Shown here piece after piece: positions 22,450-34,978 of a stretch of DNA of 64,000 bases. Location: positions 35,825,913 through 35,889,912 of the forward strand of contig NC_133106.1 of NCBI RefSeq assembly GCF_022965805.1, written 5' to 3'. The first letter of the stretch is position 1, and each line of letters starts with the position of its first letter. The DNA comes from Primulina eburnea. Lineage: Eukaryota > Streptophyta > Magnoliopsida > Lamiales > Gesneriaceae. A program made the position numbers and the translations under genes. The notes beneath the pieces are model-generated. The model was not told the DNA's origin and did not search any database. It saw only the letters and a list, made by a program, of their open reading frames with translations.

Positions 22450-24483
22450 TTAACCAACCGATCCTTCCAGCTTCAAGCTCATGAGCTGGTTCACCTCGGC
22501 GCCAAATTCATCAGGAAGTTCATTGAAGACATCCCGGCAGAACCCAGAGATCATGGAAGCCATTGCTTTCTCGTAATCAATACCTCTTTGTAGGAAGTAA
22601 AATAACTGGTCATCACCAATCTTTGAGGTGGTGGCTTCATGTTCCACACGAGCTGAGGGGTTTTTGTGTCTGTTAAGAGAACAAGTTGAGTTTATAGAGA
22701 ACCCTCGAGTCTAAAAAGTTTTTATGCTACAAATATTGGTTTCAGCTTCTCAATTTGAGGGGTAATAGCTAATTATACTATCAAACTTTTGGAACTCACA
22801 TAACTTTGGATTTTAATTTCGACCACTCCAGAAATTCTGTAGGAACTTATTATTTTTACATTTTAATTTCGACCACATCGCTCCAGCATCAAAATGAAAC
22901 GGAAACAACTAACCCAGATCATGAAAAAGAAACCGACTGAAAAAGACAGGAGGCAAGGGTCCAATCAACACATGCCAATCTTATTAACATAAAACCAATG
23001 AGATCAGCTTGATGAATCACAGATCAAAACAACAAAACCATACAAAAAGAACAGTAACATCTAGATATAAAAAAACATGCACAGAATTTCAAATAAATAC
23101 CTGAATATATGGATAAGTATTGGCAGCTGCATTATTTCCAATAAGCATAGAGTCGCATTGAGATGAATTCCGAGTATTGTCTGCATTGGACAATACTTGG
23201 ACTAGACCTCTGTAACAATTCCTTGAATGCCCAGCAGAAATTCCTTTCGAAATAATTCTACTTTTGGTATTCTTCCCCTTATGTATCATCTTTGTCCCCG
23301 TATCAGCCTGCTGATAGTTATTGGTCAATGCCACAGAATAAAATTCACCAACAGATTCATCACCCTCTAAAACAACACTAGGGTACTTCCAAGTAATAGC
23401 GGAACCCGTCTCAACTTGTGTCCACGATATCCTTGATCGAGCTCCAGCACACAAACCTCTCTTGGTCACAAAATTAAAGATCCCTCCTCTCCCCTGATCA
23501 TCGCCGGCATACCAATTCTGAACCGTTGAATACTTGATCTCGGCACCGGTGTGGCAATACAATTCCACCACTGCTGCATGTAACTGATTAGTATCATATG
23601 AAGGAGCAGTGCACCCCTCTAAGTACTCCACTGAACTTCCTTCATCTGCGACTATCAAGGTCCTCTCAAACTGCCCAGTTTCCATGGCATTTATCCTAAA
23701 ATATGTCGAGATTTGCATAGGACACTTTGTGTTCTTAGGTATGTAAACAAACGAACCATCACTAAACACTGCTGAATTCAAAGCTGCGTAAAAGTTATCA
23801 TCTGCAGGGACAACTCTCCCCAAGTACTTTCTAACCAAATCTGGATACTCTCTGACAGCTTCAGAAATAGAGCAAAAGATCACACCAGCCTTCTCTAAAG
23901 TCTTCCTATGTGTAGTGGCAATAGAAACACTGTCAAGAACGGCATCCACCGCCACATTAGCCAATCTATTCCTTTCATTCAAAGGAATCCCGAGCTTATC
24001 AAAATATCTAACAAGCTCAGGGTCAGCCTCGTCAAGACTATTCAAAGTTGGCTTCTTTTTTGGCTCGGAATAATAAAAAATACCTTGAAAATCAATTCTA
24101 GGGTACTGATTATCAGACCATTTAGGCTCTTTCATATTGCAAAATTTCTCATAAGATTTCAATCTAAACTTCAACATCCAATCGGGCTCAACCTTTCTCG
24201 AAGAAATTAACCTAACAGTTTCCTCAGAGAGCCCGTTGGGTATGGAAAATGAATCAATCTCCTGCGTGAAACCCCATTTATAGTCTCTTTTGAAGAAATT
24301 GTGAAGTGGGTCATCTGCAGTGGATACGTAGCTGACGTCAGCCCTAATCTTGAGAAAACCTCTTGAATTACGCTTTCTGATGGCCGGGGATTTGAGGCTG
24401 GGGAGAAATAGAGCCCCTTTGGAGAGTTCCGACATGGCTTGTGTAGAGATGGGTGAAATTCCGTTGGAGAGAAGAGCAGCCAT
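22450..24483 (-). CDS. SUFB: SufB / ABCI8, plastid Fe-S cluster scaffold
   Basis: Exon 1 is 23101-24483 (461 codons) and exon 2 ends at 22450. SufB works with SufC and SufD in the plastid SUF complex that assembles Fe-S clusters for photosystem I, ferredoxin and other proteins. Residues 1-50 look like a transit peptide. The body has the family blocks [81 protein letters not shown] and [20 protein letters not shown]. Exon 2 carries [16 protein letters not shown] and the conserved tail [18 protein letters not shown]. Donor is CAG|GTATTT at phase 0. The obvious acceptor TTAACAG (exon from 22669) is one base out of phase. An upstream acceptor TTTTTAG (exon from 22710) restores the frame but inserts about 14 residues, giving 547 in total. 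Identity is certain; the junction is not. Confidence 0.9.
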
Positions 24484-24539
24484 TCGGCGGGTTTGTGGCG
24501 GGCTCAGCAAACGAAAATCGAAAATCGTTGGTTACTGGG

Positions 24540-25230
24540 ACGTAAATGAATCAAACTGTTTGCAAGTTATTCGAAGCTCGATTTGATAAAAAGTCCGTTT
24601 GAGTTTGTTTGTTAATCATATAAAACCAAGCTCAAGTTCGATTTTGAGCTCGAAAATTTAATCAAACAAAGCTCAAGCCTAAGAATATTCGGTTCGTAAG
24701 CTCGCAAACATTTTTGATAATAGGCTCGCGAGCTCAAACTCGAGCTTTGAGCTCGGCTCGTTTAGGTGGCTCGCAAACATGATTTTGGAATGTTCAATAA
24801 TATACTGATTTATGTTTTTTTAGCTCTTATTTGTGCCGTTTTGGTTATTTATGAATGGATTTAGATTTTTATATCTGATTTAAAATTAATTTATAGATAT
24901 ATTTAATTAACAAATTCTATTCAAACTCAAACTCGAACTCAATTCTATGTTTATCGAGCTCGAAAACGAGACGAGCTCAAGCCAGGCTTGTTAAACATGC
25001 TAAACGAACTATTAATGAATCAAGCTTGAGCCTGGCTTGATTAACATGCTAAACGAGCTTTTAACGAGCTCGAGCTCAGTAATTTCAATTCAAACCGAGC
25101 TCGAGCCTGATAATAAAAGCTCGAATCGAGCTCCAGCTCAAGCTCGAGCCTCAAACAATTTTAAACAAACCAAACTCAAACTTGATATTGTTTGATTTTG
25201 TTTGAATCGTTTATCTCCCTAGTTATACTT
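24540..25230. repeat. GAGCTCGA-rich repeat directly upstream of SufB
   Basis: About 690 bases are built from degenerate GAGCTCGAG, AAGCTCGAATC and GCTCAAGCC units in both orientations. AACAAACTCAAAC-like edges appear at both ends, as in many non-autonomous plant transposon repeats. It starts less than 60 bases before the SufB start codon, so the SufB leader and core promoter overlap or abut it. It encodes nothing. Confidence 0.6.
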
Positions 25231-25234
25231 TTAG

Positions 25235-26830
25235 GCAGCCAAAAACGGAGAAGATATTTCGTCTGATGACCACGTGCCTTGCATCAAACTAATTTTGGGT
25301 TTACTGTATTGTTTCAATGTCTGTCATACATATTTTTTATCGAAACAGATTCCTTCATTAACTCACACGTGTATCAAATTATAGTTGCTTTTTAACTATG
25401 TTATTGTAATGTGACCGACAATGTTACGAGAAATGTCCAATTAATTTCCCCCCCATACTGTAGTGGAATTTTCAGTATCAAAGCTAGAAATTTATTTATT
25501 GAATAAATAAACAAGTATGCTTACTTTTCAATTAAAAGTAAGATAACATTAAAAAATAATTTATAAAATTCAACATTAAAGTTAACTTTCCAGTATCACC
25601 TTTCACTGGTACTACTATGCTTACCATGACAAATAAGCTGGTATTTTACCCCCATTTCTATGATTTATCATGACAATTAAGCTGGTATTACATTGAAAAG
25701 TTAAGCTTGAATTGTTTTACCACAGAACAAATCTTATATATTTTTCCTAGAATGAAAATTTATAAACACCTTTGAGTTTAAAAAAAGAAAAAAAGAACAA
25801 TCGCTAATAGGGACGTCTAGAAGATGAAACTAATTACAAAGAGAACGATCCTATTAATATGACTCCGCGCATTTTGGGCCAGGTGGGTCAACCTACGCCT
25901 AGCAAATCCACGCAGACCTACATGGTCGAAAAAACATGCTACATGTGCAAAAATTGTCATTAGTTTAACTTTGGCAAGAATAAGAAGCATATCAACAACA
26001 ATATGGCCGGTACATCCCAATTTAAGATTTGTCAATCACCTAGATTTTGGCTTCACCGAAGAATTGGCTCAATTTAACCATAGAAATAGAGGCTACCAAA
26101 ATACCGTTTCAACTACAATAAGATAGTAAAGACGGAATTCAGAATCACATCGAAACAATGGCAAGGACAAAGGACCAAACAGATATAAGAACATCGAAAC
26201 AAGAGACAATCTCTCTCAGTTTCTAATGACAATGAAAGACTTCAACGCGTCATAAATCTAGTTCAAAGCAGAAGTACAGGAGGAACTAAAACGCCTATGA
26301 ACCTAACAATAGTTTAGAGACCCTGCAACAGCATCGTTTCACTGAAAGAGTAAACAGCTCCATCTTAATATCAGCAGCCTCGTTAAGGAGCTCTCCCGTT
26401 CGATGCCTGTAGTCTGTAGATAATGAAAAACTATGGTTTGATTGTGTTACAAGATACACTTCCAAAACAAGGAAAAACCACAGAGGCCGTACATAGCTTT
26501 CGTTTAGTGCAAAGGACATTGGGTTTCGTCTTGGCCCAAAACCAGTCTTGATGCCATGAGTAAATAAAGTTTACTCTAAACAAATTTTAAACAGAAGACT
26601 AAACAAGCAAGCATAAAAACAGAGATTGGAGAAAAGTTTGGCGACACAAGCAAAAATGTTATGCAACTGATGATGCACACTAAACAAGAAAATACAAGAA
26701 AAATTAACTGCATTGCAAAATGCAAGATTGATTAAAATATCACAATTGAAAAACAGAACAGAAAGTGGGGATAAAAATGAAGAAATCACAGATTTTCCAT
26801 TTAGTTATAGAACTCATCCGCATATACCTA
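25235..26830. other. Intergenic and probable 3' UTR of the RBP45 gene
   Basis: The AT-rich left half has no recognisable feature. The right part (about 26300-26836) is likely 3' untranslated sequence of the RRM gene on the minus strand. Short minus-strand frames at 25817, 26295, 26571 and 26740 have no domain signal; the last is a shadow of the terminal exon. Confidence 0.45.
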
Positions 26831-26836
26831 CTGAGG

Positions 26837-29800
26837 CTACTGCTGCTGTTGGCTAGGGGCTGTATAGTTCCCATATCCAGGGTAGCCTGAATAGTACATA
26901 CTTGTATCCTGCGGAGCTGGAGTATATCCATAGGTTTCGTATCCAGGGGTATATCCATAATATCCACCATTCAACTGGTTGGCATCAACCTGACGATGGA
27001 AGATTCAAATAGATGAATACCATGAATGAGCAAGGATTGAAAATTGAAATGTTGCATAATGGGTGAAGTTAACCTGTTTGTTTGAAGGACTGCGGCCCCA
27101 TGAGAGTCGAATGGTCTGTCCTCCCAGCTGTGTTCCACTTAGAATCCGTATAGCTTCTTCAGCACAGCTTCTAAATATCAGTATAAGATAAAAAAAATCT
27201 TGATGTCATATTTCTAGATATAAATCAAAGGGAGAAAAAAACTGCAGGTACAATCAATTTACCTATCAGAAAATTGAACAAACCCACATCGTTTGCCTAC
27301 GGGAATTTTTACATGAATTAATTGTCCATATTGTCCAAAAACCTGCCTCAAGTGGTCATCTGTGACATTAGGATCCAAATTCCCAACAAAGATCTGATGT
27401 GGAAAAACAAAACTTAAAACTGTGAACAAATGATTTTCTAAAAATCTATCATGTATGAATAGTTGTCCATAAATTTACTGACAGTAGTGTTACTAGGATC
27501 ATCCTCACTAGCCGTTCCTTGTGAAGCCTGATATGAGACTGTAATCATGAGAGAATGTAGGTGAGGGAAATCCACAGGAAGGGGAACGATGGAGAAGTAA
27601 AACAAATTTGATGCTAGATTTCAGCTTTTAAGGAAAAACTGCAGGTCACCAAATGGACGTTGCATGCACTATCATGATTCAAAACCTTGGATACAAACTA
27701 ATATAAAACCATAGGCACTTCAGAATATTGTCAGCACAAACTAGAAAAACAAGCAGAGAATTTCAAACAGAATGTTAACAATACGGGGGATAAATGACAA
27801 ATAGAAGGCTGAAAAAAATGTTACCTAACATGAAAAAAATAAAAACACCATGTTACAAGGGAAACAATCATCGACAAGACAGGAATTGGTCATTCAGTCA
27901 ACTTACCAAGCACAAGTGCTGAAGACTATCATGCGACATTATGACAAACAATGGCAAAATATGAGAACCCAGTCACTTTCAGGATTGCAATCAGATTTTC
28001 CATTTCAATATCATGACCCAGAACCATGATTTGCAACGTCTTACACATTACACATCTTCAACAGGAAATTTTCCAGATTGGTACAGTAGTTGTGCATCAC
28101 ATGCAAACAAACCACAGTCAAACCTTTCTAGAATTTGCAAGCAATCCAGCACCAATGTCAAAATAAGAAATAGTATCTCAAAACTGTTTTTTAACTAAAT
28201 TTATCTATAAACAATTTGATTCAGACGGAATATATTAACCACCCTCCAAATGTTTGAAGACTAAAAGGGAGAAACACCAAACAGTACACGATAACTAAAC
28301 CAAATAGAGAACCACTTACTGAATTGTAAGCATTGGGTACACAGAGAACTAAAAAACTCCATGACGTAAGCAAATTCACTGACCTTCAATCATTTGCCCA
28401 CTCTTCATGGTCAGCCTTTTCTAAGAGACGTAACTCCAGCCTCAATTCAATAAGGAATAAAGGTGGGAACAAAAAAATTCTAATAGTTACTAATAATTAC
28501 TAATGGCACGAAGGAAAGTGGTACATGGATATCTTGAGTTATTGTAGCAGCTGATTTTAAAAATTGAAAAATTGAAGGGCTTCAAGTGTTAAGAGTAACG
28601 TGATTTGTCTGAGAGCTTGGATAATAAAAGGACTGACGGGAAATAAAGTAAAATCGTGGTATAATTGAAACCTTAAAAAGCCAAAGTAAGTGAACATTAT
28701 AATAAAACTGACCTACAAAAAACCAGGCACTAAAAAGGTTATCATTTCAGCTGATATTGTCTCCAGGCCCCTATATGATAGAGCCTCCTGACACCCTGCT
28801 TTGAGACAATGGGAGTTTTTCATAAGTTTATGCAAGTTTTTAGCATTTTGAACCTAAAATTTTGAAAGTACTGGAAGGAAATGACATTATCCGCGCTTAT
28901 CTTCAAGAATTCATACTCAAAGAAAGCAACTTAAAGCACTGCTCAACAAAGACACATCATTATTGGAGAATTCCAAAACTAAAAATGCCACCAATTCATT
29001 GAAACTGCCAAAATTCAGAGATCAAATCAAATGAAAGAGACAATTAATATCAAACTCAAAAATTTCAAGTGAATCCAATGATCCAGTAGCCAACCCAAAC
29101 TAAAATTAATGATAGAAACACGGTGCACACCTTTAGTCTGGACACCCACTTTTTGTTTGTTGGCAGCAGGACCAATTCGCATGGGTCTTGTGGAACAAAA
29201 CCTTCCATTCATTTCAGTCATAGCATGAATTTGTTCACTTTCATCATTAAATCTCACAAATCCATAACCCTTTGTACGTCCTGTAGTCCTATCTGTGACA
29301 ATCTTTGCACCCTTAACTGAAGGATAATTGGCCCTAAAAGTTTCTTGAAGCATGAAATCAGTAACATCAGCAGCCAAGTCTCCAACAAAAATGGTATATT
29401 CAGGAGAATCATCATGCTTTTCACCCGCACCCATAGAGGCCCAGTTCAGCCTAAATGTTTGCTCAACATTTGGGATTAGGGTTCCATTATACATCTGAAG
29501 GTTTCTCTCTGCAGCAGAGTGACTAACAAATTCAATAAAGCCATAACCTTCTGATTGTCCAGTTTGCTTGTTACGAATGACTTTGACAGAGGCTACCTAA
29601 AGATGAAAGTATACATGAGGTTCACATAAAATGAACAAAATAAAAAGGAACATAAAGTTTAACCAGCCTCAACAAACAAAATCATAATGATGCGTTGAGA
29701 AATCACTACTTTTTTGTAGTTGTCAAAAGCCCAAGGCACATTAAAGCGCTCAAGTGCCCTTGGGCTTTAAGTGCAAAGAGTAAAGCCAAGCGCTCCTTCT

Positions 29801-30784
29801 GTAAAACACAACAAACATAATATTCTAAAAGATAAAAGAAATTCAACTTATTGAAAAATATATGAAACATAAGATATCAAATATAGAAATCATCATAATC
29901 TTCATCTTTTAAATATCAAATATTAAATTGCGAGAGCAAAGGACGAGGTGACACATGGGCAGAGGCGCTGGGGGGAAGGCAATGCGTTGTTGGGGTTTTC
30001 TGTGCTCTTTTTATGGTAAAAATAAACAGAATACAAATTGCACTGTGAAAGGCAATTTCACCTGTCAGATTATCTTTTTATAAAAACTCTGTTTTTCTCC
30101 ACAGTGCGGAGCGCACAGAAGTGCAAAAAACTTTGCATTAAACCACGCAATACTAGATAAGGATACTTTAACAAAAGAACCACAGAACAATTAAAAGATA
30201 GATAAAATTCAAACAGAAACTTCATTACTTAATGCAGCTGATGCATCCTAAACTTAAATCTTTCTCACTAGATAAATTTTCAGGCATTCATTACCCAGAG
30301 CATAAATCGAGCATGCCACACAGCACACAAGATAAGAAAAAATACCTAATCTTCTTCCAAAATATTTTACAAATGCACAAATTTTGATGTTTACAATTAA
30401 CGAGTGAATCTATAAACAAATGATTCTTATACGGGTGTTTTGTGTGAAAAGGGGATATACCTCGCCAGTGGATGCGAAACAGCTATATATGAACTGTTCA
30501 TCCATCCAGTACTGCAGATCTCCAATCCAGAGGCTACGTATTCCATCGTCGGCTATAGGTTGAGCAGCTGGCGCGGTGGCATATTGCTGTGGGATTTGAG
30601 GAGGCGCGGTGGCCTGTGGAGGCTGCTGTTGATAGTAGTATGCCGAGGCAGGTGGCTGTTGGGGCGGGGGAACCTGGTACTGTGGTTGTTGAACCGGTTG
30701 AGTCATCCACGGCTGTGGTGGCTGCTGCTGGTATTGTGGTGGAACCATGGACGGCGGGACCATTGTGTTTCCTGGCTGCATCAT
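26837..30784 (-). CDS. RBP45: RBP45-type RNA-binding protein with three RRMs
   Basis: The six exons are 30461-30784, 29131-29596, 27483-27538, 27263-27393, 27074-27170 and 26837-26989. Phases close to give 408 residues. The N-terminal 80 residues are Gln/Pro-rich (QYQQQPPQPW). RRM1 starts at about residue 84 (SLWIGDL, GYGFIEF), RRM2 lies at about 178-256 (YTIFVGDL, KGYGFVRF) and RRM3 at about 283-355 (IFVGNLDPNVTDD, RCGFVQF). A Gly/Tyr-rich tail ends in a short Gln run. This is the layout of nuclear RBP45/RBP47 proteins, which bind U-rich and poly(A) RNA and join stress granules. The GTCAGT donor of exon 3 is weak but is the only one in phase. Intron 2 is 1.6 kb and intron 1 holds a repeat. 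Confidence 0.94.
29715..29815. repeat. Self-complementary repeat in intron 1 of RBP45
   Basis: AAAAGCCCAAGGCACATTAAAG near 29725 and CCCTTGGGCTTTAAG near 29757 are inverted copies, with AAGCGCTC motifs between and after them. The composition is typical of a widespread plant transposon-derived repeat (AAGCCCAAGG...CCTTGGGCTT). It lies wholly inside the intron. Confidence 0.5.
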
Positions 30785-30919
30785 CGTTGCAGACGTGTGT
30801 TTGAGAGAAAAGAGGATGGGAGCGGAACCCTAATTGGATCTGCGGATAAGGGGACCGGTGGGGAGAGAACCCTAGTAGAATGTCGAGGCTTCTTGGCAAT
30901 TCCTCGACCACACACACGA

Positions 30920-31905
30920 ATATATATTTACCAACATTTATTTATTTATTTTTTTTGTATATGACATCATCACTGACATAAATATTCTACATCAAAATTT
31001 ATTTATTTATTTATTAAATAAGTTCCCAAGAAAAATAAAAATGACACATCTTTTTTTAAAAGTTTAAAACTTTATTTAAAAATATTGATTTTCTTCTTCA
31101 ATTTAAATTTATTGACCACACCTTTTATGTTATTTCGAAATAATATAAAAATCGAGGTTATTTTTAAGAATATATATATTTGAGAATATTGTTTTAACAT
31201 AAATCGAACACACAGATTTTTTTAACGTGTAAAAAATTATAATTTTGGACTTATTTTATGACAAATTCCAGCTTTTGATTTCTCAAGTTGTGCATATCAT
31301 ATAATAATATTGTAAACAACTTGAAGCTTTGTGGATGTAGATATAATCTTTTTATTTTTGATAAATATCGTAAACTTGCATAGTTTATCGTATATCTTTC
31401 ATTATATATGTTTTCTTCCGACATCCAATTTCGCTTATATTAATCAAATGGTACATGTTTGAGTGCAAATTATATTTTTTTCTTTAATAGATACGTACTA
31501 TTAATCAACACAAATAAGATAAATTATTAAAACATCATGATGCAAAGCTGTTATGCTTCTTTCTTTCTTTGTGACTAGAATGATGTAGGAAAATGGGGTT
31601 ACAAACATGACAATTACAAGTATAATAGCTGAATAGCTCTAATAAATGTTTACAATGCTGCCAATTATATGCGAGCCAAAAAGAAATCAATCAAGTAACC
31701 ATTTTGTAGTTGGAAATAGAAGCAAACGTGAGTTTCATACAACACAAGCAATCCCACGATGAGAACAGAACCTAGACTTTTCCAGGCTCATATTTCGTTT
31801 CTCAACTCCATTAACTTTCAAAGAACCAGGGCACAAGCATGGGCACGTCCCGAGTGAAAACGTCAACTGACAGATCTATATGTGATAGATGGCGCTGAAC
31901 TATTT
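30920..31905. other. Intergenic AT-rich spacer
   Basis: Nothing is recognised beyond AT-rich sequence. The left edge is promoter and leader of the RBP45 gene, which is divergent from nothing nearby. Confidence 0.5.
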
Positions 31906-33224
31906 TGGGGACTAGCAAATGGGGTGATATGGGGCTGATATTCGTTTTGGGGGTAGCTTTCGCAAGATGTACAAAACGAGAGCTGAAGGAAGAATCTCAA
32001 CCAGCTGCAATTTAAAGAATTATATGAGTGAGCAATAAGACATAATGCTATGCACATATGAAGTACATTTCTGTTCTACAAGTAAGATGAATGTATTGCA
32101 TTGAAAGATTTTTCCGTTGATGTTACAGGCGTGTGCCATTTATCTAAATATACATATATACTATACAAGAGCACCTTGGAGAAAAACTTTGATCTTCTTT
32201 CGTGAGAAGTATGAAATCCTAACATAAATTTATTAACTACAAATCTCTACATCTATGTCATAAGCATGCAAAAACGTATTTGAGGTTTTTATTGATCTCC
32301 TTGCTGCATGTATCACTATGATAATTGATTAAAATACCACCTTGAGATGTAAAAAACAAACAAGTATAGATTTTTTCAGGTAAACCAAGCAAGCCAAAGT
32401 TCAATTTTTTTTCCATCAACATCATTTGAGATGTAAAAAACAAAGAAGTATGGTGAGACTGACCGGCAATAAATAATTTTCCAACAAATTCCACAACACT
32501 GTTGTCATCGATCCAGATGTACATCCAGATGCAAACCTGATTTCAAGACATCTTTTTAGCATTTAAACGCTCAAATGAAGATATATTCCATAAAAATTCT
32601 GAAACATTCTAACCTTTTAAAAGTTTTTATAACAGCAAAAGAAGAAAAAATTTGGAGCATAGTTAAATGTCAATCTAATACAGCAAATTTATAAAATGTC
32701 AAAGACCTCGATGATGATATAAAAAAAGCTGTCTAGAAATGGATTTTATTTTATCAGAAAGAAAATTGAAGAAATAAATTCACTACAAGATGAGATCATT
32801 GATGCAGTACATGTGGATGTAGAAAAAATTAAAAGTAAAATCTTGCTTGAAATTATTTGAATCTAGTCACCAGTCACTTGTTTTTCTCTTTCTGCAGTTT
32901 TTTGAATCATGTTACAATAGTCCTCATACACGCTAATACCTTCTTCTACTTAAATTGGCATGTTATACTTATGCATATATGTGTGGGAAAGTAGGGCAAT
33001 TTCATATTTTACATTACAATACGAATTAATCAGATCTTTATCCATTCAACTGTATCCTTAAAAGTGAAGAACTGACAGAATTGAGAGATTTAGAATAAGT
33101 TCACAACTAGGATTATGAAGAGTCTCTCTGTATTGTCAAAGTTGTTAAAAAATAAGCTTATTGGTTAGTTTGCCTTTCATGTACATGCCTTCATGAAATT
33201 TTTATGGATAAAATAAAGAGCACT

Positions 33225-33400
33225 GTGTAGGACCGAGTGCTTACCGCTTTACCAAAAGTTATAGCTAGTGGTAATGGTGCAACTCAAATCTTTTAAACCG
33301 CACAGCAGCTCAAGCACCACGGTTCGATTGCTCTATCAAGCTGGGACAATTATTGTACCTTATGTTGTTTTCTCCTTAAAAATAATTTACGCATCTTCTT
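33225..33400 (+). repeat. SINE-like or tRNA-like repeat (low certainty)
   Basis: TAGCTAGTGGTAATGG near 33266 resembles a Pol III A box and GGTTCGATTGC near 33320 resembles a B box, about 55 bases downstream. The preceding AGGACCGAGTGCTTACCGC also occurs widely in plant repeats as I remember them. I did not find target duplications or a clear 3' tail, so a SINE is only a possibility. Confidence 0.35.
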
Positions 33401-34055
33401 CCCTGGGCCACCTAATACCTCTCAGAATGATCAGAAGTTTATCTGATGCACCTCTCCAACGGCTATCTTGTCAGTTTTTCTATTCAATTCTCATGCAATC
33501 AACAGATTAAGGGTGAACAAATTTATTATAAAACTTATTAGCTCATCATACCCGTGAGAACAAATTTCAACAAAGAGAATGTAGTTAATTTAGTCAGACA
33601 GCATGCATCTTAAGGCAGAAAATGAGGAAAAAGGGAAAGAAATATTAGAATTCAGCCTCCAATAATACTATGTCGGGCCAGAACAACCGAAACTACTGCC
33701 ATCAAAAGTTTGCCTCAAAAAAATAAAGAAAGCGAGAGAAAGATGGAAAAGAAAAGGAAAGACACAGAAGAAAGATTTCTGAGAAATTCATTGCAATCTG
33801 CGTCGCTTAAAGGAATGGAAAGAGGAAATAAATTATAAGTTATAGATAGCTAGATTTGCATGTGGAAAAAATGCTAATATATGAAACAATTAAGGAAGCA
33901 GTACAAATCATGCAGCAGATCCAAATTTTCCTCCATAATTTGCTTGGTTTAATATAAAGGTAGGATTTTGCACAACCCCCATACCATTTTATGGGAATTC
34001 TATAGAAACACACGCATGATAGAATACTGGATGAGAACTTTCATGATCATAACAA

Positions 34056-34760
34056 TCACCATAAATCAAAACAAATACACACACAACTAAAACCCAAGAG
34101 CTGGTAATGATGCGCAAGATTTGTCCCACAAAAGTATGCGAAACTCACCTGCATAAAGTAAATTGCGCTGTTAACGTGAATAACAACATAATCATAGTCA
34201 AGCCCAATGCCGTCAAGCACATGAAGGATCTGATCATCTTCAGAAAGAGGATGACCACAAGCGGCAAGAGTGTCAATGTGATTCTTCATTTTACCCAAAT
34301 AATCCTTCATAGAGAGATTGCCTTTCTTTAATGTCTGGAGTTGCAATTTATATTGCATTACCTTAGCTTTGGAACGAGAAGCAAACAAACGTGAAACCCG
34401 AGACCAAAGCTGGCTCGAAGTGAGACACCCAATCATTTGTCCCTGACTCCTTCAGTCATAGAAGCCAAGAGAAAGAAAAACAAGAGCTGATTCTGCCGAC
34501 ACCAAGACATAAAAGTAGGACTGAGAATTTCAGCTCCTGTGTCAGTCTTGAATAACTCAGGAAGGGACGGGTGGGTTATCAAGAATAAAAGGATCAAGAC
34601 CCAACCCACGGATCCCAGCCAAAACCTGAAGATGTCATGAAAGAAAATTATAGTCACTGAGCTTGACAGAATTGATTTGCTTGGCAGGATTCAAAATCAC
34701 AAGGGTTGAGCCACCATTGATGTTTCCAGAACGCTTGCAAGAATGATCCAGTCCAAATCT
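34056..34760 (-). mobile_element. Ty1/Copia gag fragment (UBN2 type), frameshifted
   Basis: Translation of the minus strand shows a Copia gag polypeptide: STLVILNPAKQINSVKLSDY, then LPELFKTDTGAEILSPTFMS and CRQNQLLFFFLLASMTEGVR, then in another frame MIGCLTSSQLWSRVSRLFAS and KVMQYKLQLQTLKKGNLSMK. The frame changes at about 34436 and at other points, and no protease, integrase or reverse transcriptase follows. It lies inside intron 1 of the TOM1-like remnant, in the same orientation. Confidence 0.8.
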
Positions 34761-34804
34761 AAGAAGAATCGAGATAACCGACCTATCCCTTGTGGAGGAA
34801 TATT

Positions 34805-34978
34805 AGTTAGTTACTCTGGTTAAAACAATTCAGCAGAATGGTTCAACTAGTTAGCCATTAGCCACAGTAGTGTATAAATAAGGGGAAGCTTTGATGGTAA
34901 TTGTAAGACCAGTAATACTATTGTTCATTTCACAATGCAATCCATTTTCTATTTTTATCTTCATCTTTAATTTCTAAC
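34805..34978 (+). mobile_element. LTR-like segment next to the Copia fragment
   Basis: TTAGTTAGTTACTCTGG, a TATAAATAAGGGGAAGC promoter-like box and CACAATGCAATCCA...CTTCATCTTTAATTTC resemble the U3-R-U5 part of a Copia LTR. It is preceded by the purine tract TTGTGGAGGAATA. It reads in the plus direction, opposite to the adjacent gag fragment, so the two cannot be parts of one simple intact element. Confidence 0.4.

Noticed and set aside
30440..30964. 174-codon plus-strand frame
   Set aside because: Antisense shadow of the Gln/Pro-rich first exon of the RBP45 gene; biased codons produce long open frames on the other strand.
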